Source: Symsagittifera roscoffensis
Taxonomy: Eukaryota > Xenacoelomorpha > Acoela > Convolutidae
Assembly: GCF_963678635.1 (NCBI RefSeq)
Contig: NC_087065.1
Location: forward strand, 56,138,397-56,202,396
Length of the DNA stretch: 64,000 nt
Reading direction: 5' to 3'
In this document: piece by piece, positions 38,501-46,204 of the stretch
Position numbering within the stretch: position 1 is the stretch's first letter
Layout of the letters: the number at the start of each line of letters is the position of its first letter
Notes under the pieces: generated by a model
The model's database searches: none
What the model was told of the DNA's origin: nothing
What the model saw: only the letters and a program-made list of their open reading frames with translations
Translations under genes and position numbers: made by a program

Positions 38501-41500
38501 AGGCACTTCTGTAGTTATTACAGCATTTTAAGTATTTTCCTGAAAAAAATCATCACAACCTATATAAAAGACTTAGCTACTTTAAACGGGTCTTGAAAAT
38601 GTTAAAATGAACGAAAAAACAAATAGAAAAATGTTAAGCATAAATAAAAACGACATTATAAATGCATCAGAAAGACACTTTAAGAAGAACATCATAATAA
38701 AACAGTGGCAATAATATTCTGTTTGAATCCCGTGAACATAACTTTATTCTTCCGACCATTTGAAAATGAGGAGGAACTTTGTATTCGGGTGTGTTTTAGT
38801 TGTTTTCTTTTTTTTTTGTTTTCCACGCAAAATTTTGTACCACAAATAATCATGGGAATCGGTCGAGTGATTTACCAAATTGAAGCATTTTCAGTCGCGA
38901 TTCGAACGACATTAAAAAATTTCAAAAAGTTTTCTCAATATCGAGAAAAACTGGTTTAAAACTTTTGATTTTTATTTCAACTTCGAGCGAATAAAGCGAC
39001 CGAGAAGGCTTACAACAGCTTATTTATACTTAATTTAAGCCCTGAAAACTTAATTTTAAGCAATTAAAATTAGTTTTGGAGTTTTTAGCGCCATTATATG
39101 GAGCAAAAACTTCAAAAAAAAATAAAACAATTTCTGCAAATAAATTTCAAAAAGAAAAATGTTTTTTCAATTTTTTTTAAAAAATTTTTGTTTTTCTAGG
39201 CAATTTTCAACAAAACCTTTTGTCCAATTTACTTATATTAGTATTCACTTTCGAATATGACTTAGTTATACTTTTATATCAGATCCTTTTATCACACAAC
39301 GCAGAAAAAAAACTACACTAATTTGAAAAAAAAAATTATCGTTTTGTTAAAGACTACTGTCGGAACATTTTGTGCTATTTGCACAGAAACCGGTTATCCT
39401 TATTTAACCTGTAATTATTGCCTTCCTTTTAACTAGGTTAATAAATAAACATTTTTCAATCATATCCAAGTTGTTTTTTGAAAAAAAACCTCATTTCAAT
39501 AAAAAAAACTTGTTGATTGATTCGTTTTTGAAGAAAAAAAAATTGAAAAAACTTCTTTTTGAAAAAAAAATTCCATCGAAAAAAAATTATTTGCCCTTAA
39601 GGCTCTTTAAAACAATTTATGATGGGCCATTTTTTAGATAAAAGGAACCCAATTTGATAAAACTGGATCAAACGGTAAAGTTTCATTCCGCTGGGAAATC
39701 AGAAGTCGATCACGTTTCTTGTGACATTTAATTCTTGATGTTCGATAATGGGATTTGCATTTCGTTTACACAGAGGTTAAACGGAGCTTCGCATCACTTG
39801 CGATACAACACAAGCAAAAAAAACAGAAGAAGTCAAAAAAAGTGGAAAAAGCTAGGTCTACCAAAATTTACGAAAAGGAAACAAAGCTAACAATCTTTGA
39901 GCTGACACAAGTTGAGCCGTAACAAACTATTGCATACAAAATATTTAGAGTTTTGAGTCCCTCCTGAAACTACAATGAACAACATTTGCACTTTCAGCTA
40001 CAATGAAACTTGCTTTCAGCACGAATGCAAACATACTGAAAAAACAAGGTCTGGCTGGGACTCGAACCCCTCACTTAAGGATGCAAAACCGACAGCATTA
40101 CCTCTAGGCCAAGTGGGAAGGAACCTGGAAGATATCAAGGTTCAGTAACAAAGCAAGTTGAAAAAAATGGTTTACCGAAAAAAGTCTAGTCCCCTATTAG
40201 AAAACACTTGCTCTCGCCACTCCTAACAAAAGAAATGAACTGTTCTTGAAAAAAAAATCAAAATCAACCAGCGAAAAATCGAATGTGTGCGTGAGCAAAT
40301 TTTAACACATTTTCCTGAAAAAAAAAGAAAACATCATATAGACCTGATGTAAGACTAAAAGAGTTTTCATTACGTTCATTGACTATTAAAAAAACACGAC
40401 CTATATATAAGTGAGAAATCACTTCGTTCATTAACACAACAGAGTAGACGACGAAGCTCAATTAGAGTTCAATTCAACTGATTCTCCCGATGCTTTGCCA
40501 CTGTTACGGCAAACGAGCCATTCTGATCAACTACAGAAACTGTTTTCTCGGACGCATGGCGATCGATCTGTTTACAGTAAAAAAAAATTGACAACAAAGA
40601 ACTTTGAGTTTCAGATAGGTAAAATTTTTCAAGTAAAAGCCTGGAAACCTAGCCATCTGTCAATGAACTCAAGAAAACCTAAAAACTTCTATGAATTTCT
40701 CCTTTTTGATAGAACCAAGCTAATTTGAGAGAACTGAATCACTACTTGAAATTCTTATTCTACGGGGAAATCTAAAATTCACTGCTAAATCTAATACTTA
40801 AATTCACTTTGAAACTAAACGTTATTAACATCCGCCATCCGAATTCCAACTATGGAAAAATACCTTAAGGTTGTCACGATGAGTGTAAAAGTGGAATTAG
40901 TAAGCTACACTTCATGTAAATTACACTCACCTGCAAAGTAGGTGCAGGTGGTTGGCCAATTGGAGTCCAATCCAGGATGACCCGGGGAGAATCGTCGAAG
41001 CCCATCACACACAACTAAACAAACAGAACGCCCATTCACTCACTTTCCAGGAGTCAACTAATTAGGACAGGAAAAAAGACAAAAACACCGTGAGTGCAAG
41101 ACTCATCAAGGTAGGAGAGTCTTTATAATGGGAACTGGTATATGATATTAGCTTTTAGCTAAGATATCAATAGTTACAACCGTAAGGAGCGTTTAAGCAC
41201 AATTTGTCCTCTTTCTAACTCATAACGAAATTGAGCAAAATTGATTTTATCATGCACTCTAATAAGTGATCTATAATTCACAGCGTGACTTCATTCCCGG
41301 GTTCATCAATTTGGTAAAAAACCAATTTCGTACCACGCAAACCAACTTCTAAGTAAAACAAGGATAGCCGGTTAGCAAATAGCACAATGTTCCGACCATA
41401 GTCTTAAAACAATTTTTTCTTCTTCAAATTAGTGTCTTTTTTCTGTTTGAAGTGATAAAGATCTAAGCAAAAGTAAAAATTCAGCATAATCGACGTCATA

Positions 41501-42039
41501 GTCACATAGGCCAATTGGAAAACAGTTTCTGTAGAAAAAGACTGAAGACGAATTTTTTTTTTTGGATTTTCGAGAACTTTTATTCCCAAAATGGCGTCAG
41601 AAACTAACTTTGCTCGAATAAACAATGAAAAACGTTTTATTCGAAATATTTCCAACCCATCGGTAATTTTCGACCCCCCGCAAATTATGTGCAGCATAGT
41701 AAGGCACGGATGTTTAGCTATTTAAACTAATGAACCATACGCACTACCATAATGGAATTTGGCACATCAAGGTTAGATTCATCATTAGCTTACATTTTTG
41801 GAGGTATAAAATATATCTTGGACAACTCTTCTGATTTCTAGTGCATTCTCCACAACAGAAGTCCAGTAGGATCTGGATACATAAAAGGTGGGACTAGTCG
41901 GAGAAGACTGACTATTTGATGACTGGTTTTTGTTCCTAGAAGAGACATCCAGATCTACTCTGCTATTAGGTGGTCCCTCCCTTAACATGTGAGAGGTGTG
42001 GTCCAGCAACACAAGTATGTGGTCACACGTTGAAGCCAT
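5523..42039 (-). CDS. INTS13: Integrator complex subunit 13 (Asunder), complete, 13 exons
   Basis: Exons in transcription order: 42039-41794, 41014-40931, 21843-21695, 15413-15330, 14936-14672, 13149-13065, 12583-12398, 10103-9883, 8885-8822, 8728-8652, 8408-8257, 6454-6305, 5847-5523. All phases fit and the sum is 2,088 nt, 695 aa, close to the human (706) and fly (689) proteins. Landmarks: N-terminal VWA-like start (CDHILVLLDHTSHML), TIITNIPMK joined to EEQQKHTSVNYDVELLH, TYRISPLDVLARHSTCLTNF, PGGKLLDYRV, then KRDEQYKLMWSELLEM. A basic stretch (RSTKRKLDR) and a C-terminal helix (LYEVWDEQMRSAYEKKRR) match the nuclear signal and cleavage-module-binding tail. INTS13 pairs with INTS14 and serves Integrator in nuclear snRNA 3'-end processing. 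Introns range from 242 bp to 19 kb. The boundaries at 15330 and 14936 are the least certain. A whole gene lies in intron 2. Confidence 0.93.
6800..7135 (-). repeat. Hairpin-ended tRNA-like element, short form
   Basis: Starts at cacaaaggcgaagcttcgct with the end hairpin. On the minus strand the tRNA-like part at about 6,925-6,993 has an A box (TGGCTGAGTGG) and a B box (GATCGAATCC). It lies in an INTS13 intron between exons 11 and 12. Confidence 0.7.
9240..9641. other. INTS13 intron 8, no supported gene
   Basis: Slightly less A+T-rich than its surroundings and containing a 61-codon plus-strand open frame (9334-9519) with no recognisable domain. I see no splice or homology support and treat it as repeat-derived. 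Confidence 0.3.
9642..9813. mobile_element. Short TIR element (MITE), probable Tc1/mariner type
   Basis: The left end CAGTCACGGGACATAGA and the reverse complement of the right end CGAGTAACGGGACATAGA are inverted copies with one indel, flanked by TA on the left (9640-9641) and ATA on the right. About 172 bp, so non-autonomous. Confidence 0.6.
10465..10500. repeat. Fragment of the hairpin-family end
   Basis: gtgaagcttcgcaacacttgcgatac matches the CACTTGCGATAC-type end seen at 13.3, 16.3, 22.2, 24.5 and 39.8 kb. No body follows. Confidence 0.4.
10750..12080. repeat. Degenerate tandem array, about 7 units of about 170 bp
   Basis: An anchor of the form caacccgtt...cgattgaacccaaaatctcag recurs near 10,806, 10,977, 11,150, 11,290, 11,497, 11,669 and 11,792. 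Each is followed by ttttcgagaaaagtc, a run of As, then cgtagccgct.atgcaggg.agctttcc. Unit length varies between roughly 120 and 210 bp and units are strongly diverged. It lies in the INTS13 intron between exons 7 and 8. A second array of the same unit is at 25.3-26.2 kb. Confidence 0.65.
13305..13912 (-). repeat. Hairpin-ended element, long form, variant core
   Basis: Starts at ttacacagaggcgaaggaga, carries the CACTTGCGATAC junction, a decayed tRNA-like segment (cgaacctgcgaatggagtct region, 13,400-13,440), the long-form body (aaattgacaat, gttgtttgaaa, ttcggttcatctgat) and the terminal ggctagtgtaa. It lies in the INTS13 intron between exons 5 and 6. Confidence 0.7.
13915..14480. repeat. Related interspersed element (gccgaaaaa-rich type)
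   Basis: Contains acaaagccgacgattgttga, gcagacatg.gttgtgccgaaaaac and a cgcaagggtaacaag end near 14,190. The same blocks occur at 16.5-17.0, 26.3-26.45 and 39.9-40.2 kb, where they are joined to the CACTTGCGATAC hairpin end. It is probably a second body type of the hairpin family. Confidence 0.5.
16335..17030. repeat. Hairpin-ended element, gccgaaaaa-type body
   Basis: Begins ttacaaacagaggcgaagcg with the terminal hairpin, then cactactttcgatac, then the gccgacaattcttgtgcag block, and ends near atagcaagggtaa. It shows that the hairpin end is shared by two different bodies. Confidence 0.6.
17031..19080. other. INTS13 intron 3, A+T-rich, no gene seen
   Basis: About 2 kb of A+T-rich sequence with frequent stops in every frame. 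I see no exon, RNA gene or repeat with clear boundaries. Confidence 0.6.
19080..19600. repeat. Imperfect tandem duplication, about 175 bp period
   Basis: Blocks of the form gaaaattttgaaaa.tcattaaaa..tcatatct.g.aa, then a gcagtcaaa-like run, then ga.agcaccctg..ag.gt recur about two to three times (19,230-19,350, 19,390-19,510 and, weaker, 19,530-19,600). The units are diverged. Confidence 0.4.
19971..20460 (-). pseudogene. LINE reverse transcriptase fragment
   Basis: The minus-strand frame from 20216 down to a TAA at 19973-19971 encodes an RT palm segment: motif A region (LRKAYDAIDHRLL), GIVCRWFESYIS and motif B with a mutated glycine (VPQVSVLGPVL), ending at INDMP-stop just before the expected FADD-type box. 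Upstream, at 20,260-20,450, degenerate finger-domain sequence (NYKPIPLLNSCRKVFKRAM, DNLSGFRQKF) is readable with stops and gaps. This is a dead, truncated non-LTR retrotransposon in INTS13 intron 2 or 3 territory; it lies between exons 3 and 4. The clade cannot be set from so little. Confidence 0.85.
20904..21661. mobile_element. Palindromic Tc1/mariner-type MITE, 758 bp
   Basis: The ends CAGCGCGGATTCAAATTAAC and, inverted, CAGTGCTGATTTAAATTATC followed by cggacaaaac form long terminal inverted repeats. TA lies on each side (20902-20903 and 21662-21663). The inversion continues inward: aaatgggtcagttcggcttt on the left and aaatgggtcattttggcttt on the right (reverse complement). The whole element is thus an imperfect foldback with no transposase frame. 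A relative lies at 35,529-36,151. Confidence 0.85.
22240..22282. repeat. Hairpin-family end fragment
   Basis: gagaaccggagcttcgcatcacttgcgatac repeats the end sequence seen at 39.78 kb. No body is recognisable. From 22,283 to 23,395 I see no supported feature. Confidence 0.4.
23434..23994 (+). pseudogene. Unknown degenerate CDS, one in-frame TAG
   Basis: A single plus-strand frame of 187 codons runs from 23434 to the TAG at 23992-23994, broken only by a TAG at 23704-23706. The region is visibly richer in G+C than its surroundings. The second half reads, for example, HLRLEHWAMRRVKFAEM followed by FDEPSVTYWKHVIQYIAQ. I do not recognise a family. Opposite-strand frames of 70-90 codons also exist here, so low stop density from composition explains part of the openness. 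It may be a fossil transposon ORF or an inserted gene fragment. No splice sites or start tie it to INTS13, in whose intron it lies on the opposite strand. Confidence 0.35.
24460..24510. repeat. Hairpin-family end fragment
   Basis: cgcagaggcgaagatgagct followed by tcgcaccacttgggatac matches the family end. The following 24.5-25.2 kb is A+T-rich and unassigned. Confidence 0.45.
25280..26270. repeat. Second degenerate tandem array of the 170 bp unit
   Basis: The same unit as at 10.75-12.08 kb: cataacctgttacctcgatt (about 25,495), caacccgttctttggcttga (25,630) and ctacccgttatctccattga (25,795). The linking motifs ttttcgagaaaagtcaaa and gtagccgctcaaagaggtga are present. Units are diverged and about 150-170 bp apart. 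It lies in INTS13 intron 2. Confidence 0.65.
26335..26450. repeat. gccgaaaaa-type element fragment
   Basis: cgaagcggaaacaaggccga followed by tctttgagcagacacc.gttcagccgaaaa matches blocks at 16.57 and 39.88 kb. A possible terminal piece (cgggaaaaaaaagtctagca) is at 27,045-27,085. Confidence 0.45.
27769..29385 (-). CDS. TLC-domain membrane protein (TLCD4/TMEM56-like), nested in an INTS13 intron
   Basis: Three exons, 29385-29208, 28821-28325 and 27888-27769, join in phase (G|AC; then 0) to give 264 aa, the size of TLCD4-type proteins. Several hydrophobic helices are visible, with the TLC signature around FLLGYTIYDLHVV and the paired histidines in FLYVCHHLATIVGV. A late helix (VKFGVLFFLFCCFSLMNIHW) and a lysine-rich tail (TNKKRLKTS) follow. 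TLC-domain proteins are multi-spanning membrane proteins linked to lipid synthesis, transport or sensing. I cannot say which member this is or its substrate. The first donor is GTTAGA, the second GTAAGT. It lies wholly within intron 2 of INTS13 on the same strand, which needs its own promoter and exclusion from the host splice. The start ATG opens the first exon with no competing upstream in-frame ATG seen. Confidence 0.85.
29386..30392. other. Upstream of the nested TLC gene, no gene seen
   Basis: About 1 kb which should hold any promoter of the nested gene. I see no unambiguous TATA or initiator arrangement. Near 29,015-29,050, just downstream of exon 1, lies an inverted F3 end motif. Confidence 0.4.
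30393..31141. mobile_element. hAT-type MITE interrupted by a hairpin-family element
   Basis: The left half (CAGAGCAGATCTAGGATTTT at 30393 to about 30,540) and the right half (about 30,990 to the terminal CACCCCTG at 31141) match the two halves of the intact MITE at 49,496-49,800, including the gtcgacc...aggtcgacc stem, ttggcgccaa and ggtggtcgaatccct. A 370 bp hairpin-family copy sits between them. The flanking target duplication is no longer clear. Confidence 0.7.
30577..30955 (-). repeat. Hairpin-ended tRNA-like element, short form, nested
   Basis: Begins cacacagaggcaaagctgcc, then aacactagcgagaacacgac. The minus-strand tRNA-like core (30,708-30,775) has TGGCTGAGTGGTTAGTGCG and a perfect B box, GGTTCGAGCC. 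It ends gctcgctagcgtaaaa, the inverse of the ACACTAGCGAG near the other end. Confidence 0.75.
31360..31545. mobile_element. MITE with about 55 bp TIRs and TA flanks
   Basis: Left TATTTAGACACGCGCGTATC and right (inverted) TATTTAGACATTTTAGTATC continue into the shared TCGTCAGTAAGCAGAC and ATTAAC. TA occurs at both ends. At 186 bp it is almost all inverted repeat, non-autonomous, in INTS13 intron 2. Confidence 0.8.
32912..33232. mobile_element. Inverted-repeat element with inner hairpin
   Basis: Left cacactggatcttgttaact, then atttcccctcccccc, is inverted at 33,190-33,230 (ggggaatagttaacaagatc). An inner inverted pair, aattaagtgggtt (33,037) and aatacccacttaatt (about 33,096), lies inside it. 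No TSD was identified. This is probably a MITE. Confidence 0.65.
33355..33790 (-). repeat. Divergent hairpin-family copy with two tRNA-like blocks
   Basis: A decayed hairpin end (aagagaagctgcacttcgaa) is followed by two similar tRNA-like blocks at about 33,473-33,545 (tggagtctcacgtcctcgca) and 33,602-33,665 (aggagtctcatgtcctgata). This suggests a partial tandem duplication of the core or two stacked insertions. Confidence 0.45.
33791..35528. other. INTS13 intron 2, A+T-rich, no gene seen
   Basis: No exon or bounded repeat is supported. A short direct repeat of ttgttactaggtac occurs at about 35,287 and 35,351, next to small C and G runs, and may be a diverged mobile element. Confidence 0.5.
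35529..36151. mobile_element. Palindromic Tc1/mariner-type MITE, 623 bp
   Basis: CAGTGCTGATTTAAATTATT at the left and CAGTGTTGATTTAAATAATC (inverted right end) lie between TA dinucleotides at 35527-35528 and 36152-36153. Inner sequence also mirrors: tttttggccagttaaaaatt, agtattggttcagttc and cctcttacgtagctcaa recur inverted in the right half (ggtcagttgaaattatgac, agtattggttcgattc, cctcttacgtagctcaac). The element is one long imperfect hairpin and has no transposase frame. Confidence 0.88.
36400..36812 (+). repeat. F3 interspersed repeat, partial
   Basis: Contains gagtgatatatcatattaac, ctttcagtcgtgattcgaat, aacgagaaaaactggtttca, gatccttttatcacacaaat and the end acttccacaagaactggata. It lacks the usual TTCCGACCATTTGAAAA start. 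Confidence 0.65.
37066..37144. other. Perfect 24 bp inverted repeat with 31 nt spacer
   Basis: TCATCAATTGATCTCAAAGC + AAGT at 37066-37089 is exactly inverted at 37121-37144. Partial pairing continues outward on both sides. RNA from either strand would fold as a precursor-like hairpin. It may be a tiny foldback element or a pre-miRNA-like locus; I see no TSD. Confidence 0.6.
37177..37712 (-). repeat. Hairpin-ended element, long form, tRNA-like core deleted
   Basis: Starts acacagatgcgaagctgcgc, then ttcgcaaacactagc, and goes directly from gcctcgaataagttaaactt to the post-tRNA block (aacgcctaacaaacggcaaa). The A/B box part is lost. It ends gttcgctagtgtaa. Confidence 0.75.
38055..38260 (+). repeat. 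F4 interspersed repeat, degenerate
   Basis: Contains acccaattcgagaaaactgg, gtcaacaggtaa and gcggggaaatct, followed by the tggcaccatttggactttcg block. Lower similarity than the 46.2 kb copy. Confidence 0.45.
38749..39404 (+). repeat. F3 interspersed repeat, near full length
   Basis: Begins TTCCGACCATTTGAAAATGA and includes actttgtattcgggtgtgtt, ccacgcaaaattttgtacca and atcgagaaaaactggttt. It ends at tcggaacattttgtgctatt, then gcacagaaaccggttatcct. The start motif TTCCGACC and the near-end GTCGGAAC are inverted to each other. About 655 bp, no coding frame, likely non-autonomous. Confidence 0.75.
39590..40445 (+). repeat. F4 repeat split by a hairpin-family insertion
   Basis: The left part (39,590-39,766) has the F4 blocks aaaactggatcaaacggtaa and gatcacgtttcttgtgacat. 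The right part (40,205-40,445) continues with aagaaatgaactgttcttga, cagcgaaaaatcgaa and catcatatagacct. The order is the same as in the uninterrupted copy at 46.2 kb. Confidence 0.65.
39767..40205 (-). repeat. Hairpin-family element with second tRNA-like core
   Basis: Starts tttacacagaggttaaacgg, agcttcgcatcacttgcgat. The minus strand at 40,125-40,052 has an A box in TTGGCCTAGAGGTAATGC and a B box in GGTTCGAGTCCC. The acceptor arms do not pair and the anticodon stem is poor, so it is tRNA-derived, not a tRNA gene. It inserted into an F4 copy. Confidence 0.6.
40690..40830 (+). repeat. F4 fragment
   Basis: aagctaatttgagagaactgaatcac, then tacggggaaatctaaaattc, resembles the central F4 block. 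It lies just downstream of INTS13 exon 2. Confidence 0.4.
41344..41640 (-). repeat. F3 repeat fragment, inverted
   Basis: aacaaggatagccggttagc, then aaatagcacaatgttccgac is the reverse complement of the F3 end. It lies in INTS13 intron 1 (41015-41793) and continues with the attatgctga and catagtcacataggcca-type internal F3 sequence. Confidence 0.6.
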
Positions 42040-42636
42040 TGCTAGTCTCAAATTTAGTTAACCAACTCAGTGACGGCGAATGCTTATGAATTTTCAAACT
42101 ACTTATAAAAATCTATCACAGGTAAAAACGAGAAGTCATTTTCTTCATTTTTCATGTCATGAAACTGCTATTTGTAAATACACAACAAAAATCAAGATGA
42201 AGATAATCTCAAAGCAAATGTGTGTTTCAATAGTCCCTAAACTTGGAGTAATGATTCATAACCTTGGAATATGAGCAAATTTAGCATTTACACATTTGCC
42301 GAAAAAGATGTCAATTCCTGCTAAAATACCGTTAAAATCCTGTCAAACTATTAAGTTCTAAGTTTTACATAGCAGATTTTGTACCATTTATAAAGTTTCA
42401 TTAGGTACGAAAAACTTTCCAACAGCATCGCGATTAACACCAGTTTACAATTAACACCAGCTTTTTTACTACTCGCTCAATTCTGAAGAATTTATGTCCA
42501 CAATCAGGCTGCTGCAAATTGCGTGCTTGCCAGTCCTTTGCGGCCCAAATCCGCAATATAAAGAAACCTGTGCCAGTGATAGAAAACTAATTTTACAGAG
42601 TCGATTTTAATTTTTTCATAATGTATTAATATTTTT
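42040..42636. other. Upstream of INTS13, candidate promoter region
   Basis: Sequence upstream of the INTS13 ATG (42039-42037). A splice-acceptor-like tttgagactag ends two bases before the ATG, which may mark a 5' exon junction or a trans-splice site. No other regulatory element is recognisable. The 5 kb between INTS13 and PSMC1 otherwise holds repeats. Confidence 0.35.
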
Positions 42637-43262
42637 GTTCCGACCATTGAAAATGGGGAGGAACTTTGTATTCGAGTGTTTTTTTTTTCGTTTTGCTTTC
42701 CACGCAAAACCAGGTACCACAAACAATCTTCGGACTGGTGTGAGTGATATATCGTATCAAAGACCTTTCAGTCGCGATTCGAACCAGATTTAAAAAATCC
42801 ACACGTTTTTTTTTCTAGTGTCGAAAAAAAAATCGGTTTGAAATTTTGATATTTGGTCTTATTTCGATCAAATAAAGATAAGCTATCAGGCTTAAAATAG
42901 CTTATTTATGCTTAACTTCAGCCGCGAAAAGTTTTAGTTTTAGTTTTAGTCGAGTCAAATTATTTTTTGGATTTTTTCAGCTAAAATTTGAGAATCAAAA
43001 TTTTCAAAAACAAAAATACTGCAAGAAATTGAAATTTTTTGATTAAAAAAATTTTTTGTTTGTTTTTCTAATCATTTTTCTAGCAAAAATTTTGTCCAAT
43101 TTGGCTTTTCTACTATGACTGATGAATATGCCTAAGTTGTTTTTTTTCTTTTCGTTCAGATCCTTCTATCATACCAAGTAGAAAAAATATTTAGTATTTT
43201 TAAAGACTTTGGTCGGAACATTCTGTGATGTTTGCTCAGTAATCGGCTATCCTTGTTTATTG
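42637..43262 (+). repeat. F3 interspersed repeat, near full length
   Basis: Begins TTCCGACCATTGAAAATGGG and ends ggtcggaacattctgtgatg, then taatcggctatccttgttta. Ends and interior order match the 38.7 kb copy. A second terminal fragment follows at about 43,505-43,560. Confidence 0.75.
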
Positions 43263-44193
43263 ATGCAATTACTCAATACGAATCGCTGCCTTCAACAATA
43301 CACAGAATTACGTATATAATGAATCTGATGATTCCAATTTGATAGTATTCTACCCAAAGCACCTTATCATTATATCTGCTGAAAATCAGCTGTGCCATCA
43401 AAACTTCATATTTTACAATCAACGTTCAAGGAGTACGTGTAATTCGCTCATCAGACTCCCGTTAAAAAACAACACTCGATTGAGAAAAAATCTTAAATTT
43501 TATGAATGTGGTAGTAACATTCTGTGATACTTGCCACAACCGACTATCTTCTTTTGCTCAAAACAGGGCTAATAATTCGTCTTATCCCTAATAATAATTC
43601 GTATTTTGTTTTCATTCATTGACTTATACCGAGGGTGCATTCATGACTGAAATTTTGACACAGGTTGGATGAAACTATTAAAACCCAGAGCGCAGATCAA
43701 AAACGAAACAACACAAGGACATAACCAAAGAGTCCTCATTAACAACACAGGGAGTGTGATTTTTAGACATAACAATATTCCTTGAGAGCAATGAATTCAA
43801 AATACGGGTCTGATCTAGACAGTGAACTTATCAACGAGCAAAGCAATTCAATTGAGGGCTTTTTGGTTGGTGGAAAACGGATAATTGTTTCCCAATTTGC
43901 TTGCCCTTAAAACGAACGTAAAAAAAATACTAACTGCTGTTATAAATAGTGATTTAAAATTTGGCTAATAAATTTCTTTTAATTAGGCGCCTGGCTTCTG
44001 ATTTGTGTTTGACTGTCTTTCTTATTTGCCTGTCGGTTAAATTCGTTGTCTGGATCAGACGTGTCTCCTTGTCATTCGCCAAGCTGGACCGTTAAATAAG
44101 TTTCGCTCATCACAAGGCAAACGTTTTTTTGAATTGTCAAACAAAAATGTTTGTCAAAATCATCTAGTTAAACTAACTAAAAATGACTAAGTT

Positions 44194-44855
44194 GTTCCGG
44201 CCATTTGAAAAAATGGGAGGGGGTGAATTACCTATTCGGGTGTTTTAGTTTTTTCTTTTTGTCTTTTTCATTGTTTTCCACGCAAAATCAGTTACCACAA
44301 ATAATTATCGAAACGGTTCGAGTTTCATCAAAAAACCCTTTCAGTCGAGATTCGAGTGAAATTAAAATTTTCAGATAATCGTTCTTTTACTCAAGCATAA
44401 TGATTTTTGTAGTCAAGAATGTCAAGCAGGCTTATTTCAGGAGGATGGGCCTTAAAACTTCATTTTACACCATGATAATTTAGCTTAACTAAAGCGCATT
44501 TTCTTTTTTCCCGTTCTATTTGCAATGAAATACTCAGTACATTCAAAAACATCTCTGCAAAAAATGTGAAACTTTCTTCTTTCCTTAATATATCCACGTT
44601 TCTCCACCAAATTTTCTTCTTTCCTTAATTTTCCATGTTTTTCTACTTAATTTTCTAGAACTGCAGTCGAGAATGCTTTATTTACTATAATTATGAAAAA
44701 AGCCCAAGTTCAAGGCATTCATGCAGATCCTCTCGTTACACCACGGATAAAAATTTACAAATAACGAAACTGATTCATTATTGTGGTCTCTCAATAATGT
44801 GTGAAACTGATTGAACTCTCGATACTACTTGCACACCAACCGGCTACCCTTGTCT
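44194..44855 (+). repeat. F3 interspersed repeat
   Basis: Starts TTCCGGCCATTTGAAAAAAT and includes cctattcgggtgttttag and ccacgcaaaatcagttacca. It ends cttgcacaccaaccggctac. More diverged in its 3' half than the 42.6 kb copy. From 43,561 to 44,193 I see nothing bounded. Confidence 0.6.
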
Positions 44856-45169
44856 TAGTTTTTTTCTAAACCAAAATACGCAAAATCAGGTACCACTAAC
44901 AACCATCGTAATGAATCGAAGAATAAAACGTATTAAAGACCGTTCAGCTGTGATTCTAATGACATGAAAACATTTTCCCAGCAGCCAATAACAATACCTT
45001 TGCCGCCAAAGATATTCCATTCGGGATTTGGATAAAATCGAGCCTTATTCGCCCCACAATAAAAGCGTATCGATAGGAAAATATTTGCCGTGATGGTTGT
45101 TGAATACTTCGCAAAGACAAAATATCCCAGCAAAAATGAGTTCTAAAACCCTCGAAAGAAAAAAATTGT

Positions 45170-46040
45170 TAAGATAACTTCCTAATATTGCGGATGATGC
45201 ATGTAATCTGCCGCTTCAAAGCCAAACAAACACAACATCAAACCACTGAAACCTAACAACCCAATATTTTTGTAACCATTGATACTTTCACAAACACTTA
45301 GTTTCACACATACTTTACTGATGAATATCAGTCAGCAATGAATGCGCTGTACTTAGCTCATCTGACTAAAGTTTGTAGAAAAATCTGGATTGCTGAGTGT
45401 AAAAAACTGATCAAAAAATGAAAATCATGGTTCAGTAAACCAAAATACGTGACCATTCGTTCTACCATGTATTCATTAGAGTTCCTGTCTGAATTCAGTC
45501 GTAAAAACGTAAAAAACGAAATGTAGAAATTACCCAGCGAAAAATAGAATTTCCTTATTGATCCAGTTTTCTTGAAATTGAGTTTATTTAATACAAAGAG
45601 TGTCAATCATAAATTGTTCTAGAAACGCAAAGAGCGTTTCTAGGACAATTTACGAAAACGAAATATAGAATCCTCGAATTTTTTTTTGAAAAGATAACTT
45701 CCTACCATTGTGGATTATGCATGTAATCTGCCGCTTCAAAGGCAACCACAAAACACATCAAACCACAGAAATCTAACAACCCAATATTTTGTAACCACTG
45801 ATACTTTCACAAACACTTAGTTTCACACATGCTTTACTGATGAATATCAGTCAGCAATGAATGCGCTGTAATTGAGCTCATCTGACTAAAGTTTGTAGAA
45901 AAATCTGGATTGCTGAGAATTAAAGAAAACTGACCAAAAAATGAAATTCATGGTTCAGTAACCAAAAACGTAGCCATTCGTTCTACCGAGTATTCATTAT
46001 ATTTCCTGGCTGAATTCAGTCGTAAAAACGTATAAAACCT
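45170..46040. repeat. Direct duplication of about 345 bp with an inverted F4 piece between
   Basis: 45,170-45,520 and 45,693-46,040 are highly similar direct copies: aagataacttcctaatattg versus aagataacttcctaccattg, the shared atgcatgtaatctgccgctt, ctttactgatgaatatcagt and ctgaattcagtcgtaaaaac. The 170 bp between them include 45,535-45,640, the reverse complement of part of the F4 copy at 46.33-46.44 kb. Confidence 0.8.
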
Positions 46041-46204
46041 TATTTCGAGCGCCAGACTAACCCTTTTAAACCGTTAGGCTCACGACCAGTGCCAATTACA
46101 TTCAAATTGATTTCCATTAAAAAAACGTCATATTGTAAAAATTTGATATATGTTAAGTATGCTGAGTTTATGTCATTCATATAATGAATAATATGAATAA
46201 GAAC

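Noticed and set aside
40052-40125. A possible functional tRNA gene on the minus strand
   Set aside because: A and B boxes are good, but the acceptor arms do not pair, the anticodon stem is poor, and the segment is part of a repeated element.
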